The notes under the pieces were generated by a model. It did no database searches. It saw only the letters and a program-made list of their open reading frames with translations, and was not told the DNA's origin. A DNA stretch of 6,566 nucleotides from Dehalococcoidia bacterium UBA2979 (GTDB lineage: Bacteria > Chloroflexota > Dehalococcoidia > UBA2979). The position numbers were made by a program, and so were the translations under genes. The stretch lies in contig DEAP01000047.1 of the NCBI GenBank assembly GCA_002348225.1, positions 1-6,566 on the forward strand, in the 5' to 3' direction. Below are positions 1-5,084 of this stretch, in pieces. How positions within the stretch are numbered: position 1 is the first letter of the stretch; each line of letters opens with the position of its first letter.

Positions 1-155
1 TTTTTCCTCACCCTATGGGCTAGCGGAAGAAGAATATAGTGACCAGAATGCAATTGGCGTATATATCCCCCTCTGACAAGCAACTTATGGCTTTCAGCTT
101 CAGCATCACCTGGAGCATCGCGCAAGGTCGGAGAAAATAAAGAAGTCCATCGCAT
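1..155 (-). CDS. proS: Prolyl-tRNA synthetase, N-terminal fragment (runs off the window)
   Basis: This is the first 51 residues of a class II prolyl-tRNA synthetase, which charges tRNA-Pro in the cytoplasm. Reading the minus strand from the ATG at 155 gives a start MRWTSLFSPTLRD, then residues 22-34 (SHKLLVRGGYIRQ) and an LPLAHRV stretch near residues 43-49. These match the highly conserved ProRS N-terminus (family pattern: MRWS..F.PTL.., SHKLL.RAG.IRQL.SG.Y..LPLG.RV). The ATG is chosen because family members begin at this M-R-W. The rest, including class II motifs 1-3 and the anticodon-binding domain, lies left of base 1. It is divergent from the thioredoxin-like gene, with 48 bp between the two start codons. 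No clear Shine-Dalgarno is visible upstream of the ATG. Identification is from recalled family consensus, not a search. Confidence 0.9.
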   Translation of the reverse strand, partial: MRWTSLFSPTLRDAPGDAEAESHKLLVRGGYIRQLHSGHYILLPLAHRVRK

Positions 156-190
156 TATCTACAAGCGTAGTTACCCAGACGCTTCATAGC

Positions 191-196
191 TAACCT
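191..196 (+). promoter_or_regulatory. Candidate -10 box for the selenoprotein gene (leaderless start)
   Basis: TAACCT fits the actinobacterial TANNNT -10 pattern and ends 7 bases before the A of the ATG at 204, so transcription could start at the initiator codon itself. No convincing -35 box and no Shine-Dalgarno is seen in the 48-bp divergent gap. This is inferred from spacing only. Confidence 0.3.
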
Positions 197-203
197 TTTA
201 CCA

Positions 204-731
204 ATGGGACGAAATCTTTCGAAGATAGCAAGCGCTATCGGAACACTTCTTTTCTTCTTACTACTTACTTCATGCGGCTCGACGACTCAACAATCTCTAA
301 CTGATATTGATCCCTCAAATCAAAAACCTGATGCCACCACGTTGCAAGCAGTTGATGGAACTTCCGTAACTTTCGGCGATTTTGGTCAGCAACCAACAGT
401 CCTTTGGTTCTGGTCCCCTCATTGAACACGCTGCCAAATAGAAGCTTCTACGGTCGCAGAAGCCCAAAAAAAGTACATAGGTCAAGTTGACTTCGTCGGT
501 GTAGCTGGACGCAGCGACCTCGACAACGTAAAAGAATTCATCACATCGTTCGATGTAGGGCAATTCCCTCACCTGTATGACTCTGACGGAGAGATTTGGG
601 CTCGTTATGGAGTGTCTTCCCAACCGGCTTGGGTTTTTATCGACTCAAACGGAGAACCGCAACGAGCATTTGGGGTCTTGGGTAAGTCTGCGCTTGACGG
701 TGAGGTTCAAAAAATCCTCATAGATAGTTAA
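204..731 (+). CDS. Thioredoxin-fold lipoprotein (MPT53/DsbE-like), putative selenoprotein with UxxC active site
   Basis: The product is a 175-residue exported thiol-disulfide oxidoreductase if TGA at 423-425 is read as selenocysteine 74. Residues 1-24 form a lipoprotein signal: a basic start, a hydrophobic core (LLFFLLL) and a lipobox LTSC with lipidation at Cys24. Residues 65-77 read TVLWFWSPH-U-TRC, the thioredoxin beta strand and active site with Sec in place of the first Cys and Cys77 as resolving residue. The frame stays open for 101 codons after the TGA and keeps fold hallmarks: VDFVGVAGR, YDSDGEIWARYGV and the cis-Pro loop SSQPAWVFID near residues 144-153. The whole resembles mycobacterial MPT53/DsbE. 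It probably acts on the outer face of the membrane as a thiol oxidase, reductase or peroxide-handling protein; the sequence does not say which. Without recoding the product would be 73 residues lacking the fold. Alternatives are a point-mutated pseudogene (TGC to TGA) or a sequence error; the hairpin at 444-463 argues against both. pyrC follows after 53 bp. Confidence 0.82.
423..425 (+). other. In-frame TGA read as selenocysteine (Sec74)
   Basis: This TGA lies between CAT (His73) and ACA CGC TGC (Thr-Arg-Cys77), at the first Cys position of a thioredoxin CxxC. Bacterial Sec insertion needs SelB, tRNA-Sec (selC) and SelA/SelD, none of which are in the window. TGA is the ordinary stop of the gene ending at 4008 and appears inside no other gene here, so a genome-wide change of TGA meaning is unlikely. 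Confidence 0.78.
444..463 (+). promoter_or_regulatory. Bacterial SECIS-like hairpin
   Basis: GCTTCT (444-449) pairs perfectly with AGAAGC (458-463). Above this six-pair stem lies an A450/C457 mismatch, then a C451-G456 pair closing a GGTC tetraloop (452-455). The stem starts 18 nt after the TGA and the tip 26 nt after it. E. coli fdhF SECIS, bound by SelB, likewise presents a GGUC tip above a short stem with an irregularity, about 18 nt after its UGA. Published bacterial SECIS models, as I recall them, allow the apical loop roughly 16-37 nt downstream and need a G at its start. The element is inside the coding region, as expected for bacteria, and encodes Ala80 to Ala86 or so. Confidence 0.72.
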
Positions 732-784
732 GACATTGCGGTTAATCTCGTAACCAATTTGCGCATGATCGATAGACTGATGGA

Positions 785-1834
785 GTGGATTTATCAATTC
801 GAATACCTCGCCCCGACGATTGGCATGTACATCTACGAGACGGAGCAATGCTCGAGGCAGTTGTTAAATATACGGCTAACAGATTTCGATACGCCATCAT
901 TATGCCGAACCTATCCCCACCGGTAGCTACCTCTGAGGTAGCTGAGCTATACCATCAACGAATACTCAAAGCAGCAGGTGATCAAGCCCCATGGTTCCGA
1001 CCCCTTATGACGCTGTATTGCTCACCTAGTCTGGACCAAGATGACCTTCTAAGAGGTCACGAAGCCGGAATAGTGAAGGCTGTCAAATATTACCCTCTTG
1101 GAGCCACCACAAATTCGGATCATGGCGGAGATAACATACTTCATTTCATTGAATTATTTGAAACAATGGCAGATCATCAAATCCCGTTATTAGTCCATGC
1201 CGAATCAACAAATCCAGATATAGACCTATTCGACAGAGAAGCTGCATTTCTGGAACAGGAACTCCACCCCTTATGTGAACAGATACCAACCCTCCAAGTT
1301 ACTGTAGAGCATGTTTCCACGAGTGCGGGAGTTGATTTTGTCCTCGATCATTCTCAAGTAGGGGCTTCAGTTACGCCACACCACTTATCCAGAAATAAAT
1401 CTGACCTTATGACTCCGGAATTTGACCCTAATCTCTTTTGCAAACCCATCATTAATTCTGAATCTGATCGGCAAGCTATCGTTTCCGTCGCTACATCAGG
1501 TAACCCCTCATTTTTTCTCGGTACAGATTCCGCACCACACCCAACATCAGAAAAATATGGGGAACAGGCAAAGGCGGGTATTTTTAATGCAGCATACGGT
1601 CTTGAGGTTGTTGCTGAAATCTTCGCCCAGGAAAATAAACTAGAGTACTTCGCAGATTTTGCTTCAAATAATGGATCAGCTTTTTACGGGTATGAGCCCT
1701 CAGAAGATGAGTTGCTTCTTTCAAGAAAGCAAGTAGAGGTAGAGCTCGCGCCCACTCTATCTACCCGCGAAGGCGACCAAGTCGTACTTTTTGGGGTGGA
1801 TGAAGCTTCACAATGGACCATCTCGAAGATTTAA
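785..1834 (+). CDS. pyrC: Dihydroorotase, class II (short, proteobacterial type)
   Basis: PyrC cyclises N-carbamoyl-aspartate to dihydroorotate, the third step of de novo pyrimidine synthesis, in the cytoplasm with two zinc ions. The 349-residue length matches E. coli PyrC (about 348). Visible motifs are the metal and substrate site RPDDWHVHLRDG (His14, His16, Arg18), the bridging carbamylated lysine in VKYYPLGATTNS (Lys101), LLVHAE (His138), VEHVST (His176) and the catalytic GTDSAPH (Asp248, His252). The start is GTG: TAG at 773-775 closes the frame just upstream, and the next residues align with the family N-terminus. The ATG at 780 is in another frame. It lies 53 bp after the selenoprotein gene on the same strand and may share its transcript, but no other pyr gene is near. 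It converges on the crotonase gene with only 13 bp between. Confidence 0.95.
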   Translation: MDLSIRIPRPDDWHVHLRDGAMLEAVVKYTANRFRYAIIMPNLSPPVATSEVAELYHQRILKAAGDQAPWFRPLMTLYCSPSLDQDDLLRGHEAGIVKAVKYYPLGATTNSDHGGDNILHFIELFETMADHQIPLLVHAESTNPDIDLFDREAAFLEQELHPLCEQIPTLQVTVEHVSTSAGVDFVLDHSQVGASVTPHHLSRNKSDLMTPEFDPNLFCKPIINSESDRQAIVSVATSGNPSFFLGTDSAPHPTSEKYGEQAKAGIFNAAYGLEVVAEIFAQENKLEYFADFASNNGSAFYGYEPSEDELLLSRKQVEVELAPTLSTREGDQVVLFGVDEASQWTISKI

Positions 1835-1847
1835 ACCATTTTGAGAA

Positions 1848-2729
1848 TTACTCTGTTTCCTTAGTTCGATAATCTCCATACGCGCCATCACGATCAGATA
1901 GGGCTTCCGTTAGACCCTTATCTTTAATGCTGCCGAGAAATTCTTTCATTGAATCAGTATGGATACCTAATGCGCATAATTCAGTTCCTGCCCGAATCCC
2001 AGTTCGTAAACCCATTATTTCCATCTGGCGATGAACAACTCGTTTGTTAAGCTGAGTTAAATCTGTGGGCGTTTTTGATATTCGTTCGGCAATAGCTAAT
2101 ACTTCCTCTTCAAGTTTTTCAGCTGGAAATGCTCTATTCGCCCATCCTTCAGCAACTGCCTCGATACCAGTAATTGAGTCACCGGTCATCATCATCTCCA
2201 TTGCTCTTCGCATACCTAGAAACCATGTATGAAAATGCATATCAGGTACTCCGAAACGCGTGGCCGGATACCCCATCTGAGCATCTTCAGCGATATAAAC
2301 AAGATCACAACAAGTAGCTAATTCGCTTCCCCCAGCGAGACAATAGCCATGCACCTGAGCAATAACGGGCTTTGCAAGGTCCCAGATACTCATCCACCCT
2401 TCGGTCACATGGCGAGGCCATTGACCTTCACCTCCGGCAGTAAAGAAGGGCATAGCATGTCCAGCATTAGCTCCTGAAAGATCATACCCAGCTGAAAAAG
2501 ATGGGCCGGCACCACGAATGATTGAAACCTTTACATCTGAATCCATATCAGCATCTCGAAGAGCACTGAGAATGGCACCTCGAAGTGGATGGATTAATGA
2601 GTTACGCTTTTCTGGCCTGTTCATCGTCAATCGACGGACGCCAGGGATCGGATCATCAATTAGTAAGATTTCAGAATATTCTACTTCGCCACTGCCTAGA
2701 TTAGTATTTTCGTTTCCGTACTCACTCAT
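1848..2729 (-). CDS. Enoyl-CoA hydratase/isomerase (crotonase) family protein
   Basis: This 293-residue cytoplasmic protein probably acts on an acyl-CoA thioester. Crotonase marks are LTMNRPEKRNSL near residues 34-45, the first oxyanion-hole strand FSAGYDLSG (from residue 78), the second oxyanion hole in VHGYCLAGGSELA with Glu136, and TGD near residue 183 at the start of the helical C-terminal part. Glu136 aligns with the first catalytic Glu of rat mitochondrial hydratase (E144). The second (E164, in GQPE) aligns with Ala156 in MGYPATRFG, so simple hydration is doubtful; isomerase, hydrolase or other crotonase chemistry is possible. I chose ATG at 2729. The frame extends upstream to a TTG at 2801, but those 24 residues look non-homologous and a weak GGGA precedes 2729. 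The methyltransferase ends 76 bp upstream on the same strand and is likely co-transcribed. Confidence 0.88.
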   Translation of the reverse strand: MSEYGNENTNLGSGEVEYSEILLIDDPIPGVRRLTMNRPEKRNSLIHPLRGAILSALRDADMDSDVKVSIIRGAGPSFSAGYDLSGANAGHAMPFFTAGGEGQWPRHVTEGWMSIWDLAKPVIAQVHGYCLAGGSELATCCDLVYIAEDAQMGYPATRFGVPDMHFHTWFLGMRRAMEMMMTGDSITGIEAVAEGWANRAFPAEKLEEEVLAIAERISKTPTDLTQLNKRVVHRQMEIMGLRTGIRAGTELCALGIHTDSMKEFLGSIKDKGLTEALSDRDGAYGDYRTKETE

Positions 2730-2805
2730 ATTTTCCCAACTTTCGTTCCTACAACCAGCGTAATCGAGAAGGAGGGAACCTAGGTGGCCCCAATAGTTCA
2801 AGAAG

Positions 2806-3519
2806 TTATAGGCGTTCCAAGGTAGCTAGTAAAGTTCCCGATCGATTTTTAGTGTTGGAATGGTCAAATGGAACCGAAGCTCGAGCTGCAGCAGCGCTTC
2901 CAGGTCGATGTTTCGCTTCTTCAAAGTGATATTCGGAAACAACACGAAAGTGATGCGATAGTTGCGTTGTTAAATTCCACGGAATCGTGACGGGTTCACT
3001 TAGTGTCGCTTTAGGATGTACCTCAACTAAGAATATGAAATGTCCACCAGAAGTGAGAATTCGAGCAATCTCATCAAGAGTAAGGCTCAGGTCATCAACG
3101 TGATCTAACGAATTGATGGACGTGACAACATCAAAGGACTCATTGGCAAACGGGAGTTGTTCAGCGTTACATGCCACATAACAAGCTTCATGACCTGTAA
3201 TGCCTAGCTGAATATAATCATGCATTAATGGGTCAATGCCTACTCGTAATTCTGAGTCATCCAGCCACTCCAGACTTCCTCTTGGGCCACACCCGATGTC
3301 AATAACCCTTTTCCCTATGTAGATAGATCGATCCACACCTAACACATCAGTGAATATGCCTGAAGTAAATGGACTCAATCCTTTCTCACGGAATGTACGC
3401 CATCGCCAGTATCCCAGTTCATAAAGACGTTTCACATTAACGCCCAATCTTAAAAAAACCCGCCCAGCTCTTTGTACAAGTATCTCCAACGGTTTTGGTA
3501 AAGGCTGTTGATGTTCCAC
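2806..3519 (-). CDS. Class I SAM-dependent methyltransferase (Methyltransf_11-like)
   Basis: This 237-residue soluble methyltransferase has an unidentified acceptor. The Rossmann fold starts near residue 71: motif I is VIDIGCGPRGSLEWL (residues 73-87), the acidic residue after strand 2 is in VGIDPL (Asp96), motif II/III is CNAEQLPFANESFDVV (residues 117-132), followed by NSLDHVDD and the LTSGGHFIFLVEVHP strand (from residue 155). About 70 N-terminal residues, rich in Arg, Tyr and Trp (LYELGYWRWRTFREKG), precede the fold and may bind the acceptor. The start is GTG at 3519; the ATG at 3527 is in another frame and no good Shine-Dalgarno is seen. It is probably the first gene of a two-gene unit with the crotonase and is divergent from the VOC gene. 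The acceptor may be a small molecule or lipid, but nothing visible decides this. Confidence 0.88.
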   Translation of the reverse strand: MEHQQPLPKPLEILVQRAGRVFLRLGVNVKRLYELGYWRWRTFREKGLSPFTSGIFTDVLGVDRSIYIGKRVIDIGCGPRGSLEWLDDSELRVGIDPLMHDYIQLGITGHEACYVACNAEQLPFANESFDVVTSINSLDHVDDLSLTLDEIARILTSGGHFIFLVEVHPKATLSEPVTIPWNLTTQLSHHFRVVSEYHFEEAKHRPGSAAAARASVPFDHSNTKNRSGTLLATLERL

Positions 3520-3535
3520 TCGTGCATCTTATTGC

Positions 3536-3547
3536 AGATAGTTATCT
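3536..3547. repeat. Short inverted repeat AGATA-GT-TATCT in a divergent promoter region
   Basis: Five-base arms separated by two bases lie 16 bp upstream of the methyltransferase start, within the 96-bp divergent gap. It could be a small operator over the methyltransferase promoter. An AT-rich repeat this short also occurs by chance. Confidence 0.22.
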
Positions 3548-3581
3548 AAAACATGAACTCTTAGCTTCGTCTCTTATCAAA

Positions 3582-3609
3582 TTGAGCTTCAGGTCTGTTA
3601 AGTTATAAC
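3582..3609 (+). promoter_or_regulatory. Candidate promoter of the VOC gene, leaderless transcript
   Basis: TTGAGC (3582-3587), a 16-bp spacer and TATAAC (3604-3609) resemble sigma-70-type -35 and -10 boxes. TATAAC ends 6 bases before the A of the ATG at 3616, so the mRNA would start at or next to its start codon. No ribosome-binding site is visible, in agreement with leaderless translation. Confidence 0.5.
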
Positions 3610-3615
3610 TACGGT

Positions 3616-4008
3616 ATGGCACCTCGACTCACCCACCTCGCTCTTCCTTGCCATGATCTGGATGCCACCATCGCATGGTATGAGAAATACACACCGTTAC
3701 GAAAGACACATCATCGTCAAGACCCTTTGGGCGCTGTCGCATGGCTGTCTCCTGAAGAGCTCGGAATTGTTCTTGTGTTTATTCAGAAAAATGAAACCCC
3801 TAAACCAGTTCCGATTCTTGCTCCGTTGGCGCATTTGGGGATATCGCTCGACTCGACCGATCAAGTTGATGAGATTGCTACACGAGGGGAAAACGAAGGT
3901 TGTTTAGCTTGGGAGCCAAGGCAGGAATCAGATCCTGTTGGATATATATGCGCCCTATCAGATCCAGATGGGAATCTTGTCGAATTCTCCTATGGCCAGG
4001 AAATCTGA
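3616..4008 (+). CDS. VOC (glyoxalase I/dioxygenase) family protein
   Basis: This 130-residue single-unit vicinal oxygen chelate protein contains two beta-alpha-beta-beta-beta modules. The first opens with LTHLALPCHDLDATIAWYEK (residues 5-24), the typical VOC start with His7 as likely metal ligand. The second opens with LAHLGISLDS (His73) and ends with LSDPDGNLVEFSYG (Glu123), a near-universal VOC C-terminal metal-ligand motif. Members are lactoylglutathione lyases, dioxygenases, epimerases or resistance proteins; the specific reaction cannot be read here. The length suits one domain that dimerises to form the metal site. The ATG at 3616 follows a strong -10-like box with no leader. It is divergent from the methyltransferase and converges on the desaturase gene with 22 bp between and no visible terminator. 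Its stop codon is TGA. Confidence 0.88.
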   Translation: MAPRLTHLALPCHDLDATIAWYEKYTPLRKTHHRQDPLGAVAWLSPEELGIVLVFIQKNETPKPVPILAPLAHLGISLDSTDQVDEIATRGENEGCLAWEPRQESDPVGYICALSDPDGNLVEFSYGQEI

Positions 4009-4030
4009 AGAAGTCGTCATCAACAATTTA

Positions 4031-4948
4031 CTAACTTATTTGTGCCTCCGCCCGTCCTTCAATGCGAGCGCCTTGTGCATCAAGATGCTTGCCAAGAGAT
4101 TTCCATAATAAACGAAGCTTATAGTGCGGCACCCTCGGAAAAAGGTGATGTAGAAGATGGTAGTCGTGTCCACGGATCAGAAACGTGCTCCCTATGAATG
4201 TAAAGATTCTTGTATCTCGATACCGTCCGGTTTCTTTATGAGGATGATGCGGAAGCCAGCCAAAGACAAGACTCAGCCAGAAACGCCCGATCCATGCTGG
4301 TATGTACCAAAGAAGCCACACACTTATTCCGAATCCTGTTACTGTTCCTGCGATTAAAACTGTTACGTGGACTATTGCGATCCAACGAGATGCTTTTGCT
4401 ACTTCGGGGCCACGAATCCGGTCACGTTCTGCGAAGCGTTCCCGTATCGCTGAAGGTATTCCCTTGGCTAAAGGGGGGAAGAGTTGTATAAACGGGATTA
4501 AGGGGTAAAGGATCGCTCCGGCGATAACTCTACCGAAGATTTGTCCGGGATTTCCCGCAGAATTTAAAACATCTGGGTCTCGTTCACCATTGGCATGGGT
4601 GTGATGTAAAAGATGGGTTGTAACATGGCCACGGAAACTCTCGCATAGAACAAGCCCTGTCGTTTCTCCGATAAATCGGTCAATCCATGCGAATGTTTTC
4701 CTTCCACCTGAAGGTGTGTGATGCACGGATTCGTGCATGGGCATATAGCAGGCTTGAATAAAGACAACGCTCAGACCTATTCCCGCAACAAGAGGAACTG
4801 TCCCATTCAAAGTCAGGACGACAGTGGTTATCCATCCGCCTACTGCCCAAAGGAAATTAAAGATTGAACGAATTCCGAACGTTCCAATGAAAGGGTCAAC
4901 AGTGGCCTTTTCAAAAGTTAACCGTTCTATTCCTTCTAACTTCTCCAC
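4031..4948 (-). CDS. Membrane di-iron fatty acid desaturase / carotenoid hydroxylase-ketolase superfamily protein
   Basis: This 305-residue integral membrane oxygenase inserts a double bond, hydroxyl or keto group into a lipid or carotenoid using O2 and a His-bound di-iron centre. His clusters are HESVHH (72-77), HLLHHTHANGERDPD (112-126), LPHHPHKETGRYRDTR (232-247) and HDYHLLHHLFPRVP (261-274), giving the HxxxH, HxxHH and HxxHH boxes. Hydrophobic segments lie near 28-48, 50-68, 138-158, 188-210 and 212-232. The HxxHH...DPD and LPH...RYRDTR patterns recall CrtW/CrtR carotenoid enzymes, whereas HLLHHLFPRVPHYKL recalls acyl-lipid desaturases, so the substrate is open. No fused cytochrome b5 or ferredoxin domain is seen, so a separate electron donor is needed. 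The start is GTG at 4948, with GGGGA four bases upstream as a weak ribosome site. It is divergent from the amine oxidase, with a 136-bp shared gap. Confidence 0.88.
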   Translation of the reverse strand: MEKLEGIERLTFEKATVDPFIGTFGIRSIFNFLWAVGGWITTVVLTLNGTVPLVAGIGLSVVFIQACYMPMHESVHHTPSGGRKTFAWIDRFIGETTGLVLCESFRGHVTTHLLHHTHANGERDPDVLNSAGNPGQIFGRVIAGAILYPLIPFIQLFPPLAKGIPSAIRERFAERDRIRGPEVAKASRWIAIVHVTVLIAGTVTGFGISVWLLWYIPAWIGRFWLSLVFGWLPHHPHKETGRYRDTRIFTFIGSTFLIRGHDYHLLHHLFPRVPHYKLRLLWKSLGKHLDAQGARIEGRAEAQIS

Positions 4949-5084
4949 AACTTCCCCAATATGCGTTGTATCTATCGATGGTAGTTGCCATATTTGTAGC
5001 TAGATAATTTTCAATTTTTTAAAATTAAAACAAACGCATTCGAGACGATTGTACAGGCATAATGTCAGTCTGTAATTTGGTCTC
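4949..5084. promoter_or_regulatory. Divergent regulatory gap between desaturase and amine oxidase
   Basis: The gap holds an AT-rich core (about 5001-5032) with an inverted repeat AATTTT-TT-AAAATT at 5013-5026. For the amine oxidase, TTGTAC (5049-5054), 16 bp and TGTAAT (5071-5076) make a plausible promoter ending 8 bases before the ATG at 5085, so this transcript may also be nearly leaderless. On the minus strand TACAAT (revcomp of 5051-5056) is a possible -10 box for the desaturase, overlapping the amine oxidase -35 candidate. No defined operator or riboswitch is recognised. Confidence 0.35.

Noticed and set aside
2..76. Plus-strand open frame at the left edge that could be the tail of an upstream gene
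   Set aside because: The opposite strand encodes a clear prolyl-tRNA synthetase N-terminus over the same bases.
204..425. A 73-residue stand-alone lipoprotein ending at TGA 423-425
   Set aside because: The ending cuts the thioredoxin fold at its active site while conserved sequence continues in frame; recoding explains both.
423..425. TGA as a reassigned sense codon (Trp or Gly code)
   Set aside because: The gene ending at 4008 stops with TGA, no other gene here has an internal TGA, and the position needs a redox residue.
315..623. Minus-strand open frame of 102 codons opposite the selenoprotein
   Set aside because: No recognisable domain; it overlaps the conserved plus-strand frame and is a shadow.
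740..755. Hairpin GGTTA-ATCTCG-TAACC between the selenoprotein and pyrC as a terminator
   Set aside because: Only five pairs with no following T-tract; too weak to call.
1835..1847. Bidirectional terminator between the convergent pyrC and crotonase genes
   Set aside because: The 13-bp gap has no inverted repeat or T-tract.
2730..2801. N-terminal extension of the crotonase from a TTG codon
   Set aside because: The ATG at 2729 gives a family-like N-terminus and the extension shows no conserved pattern.
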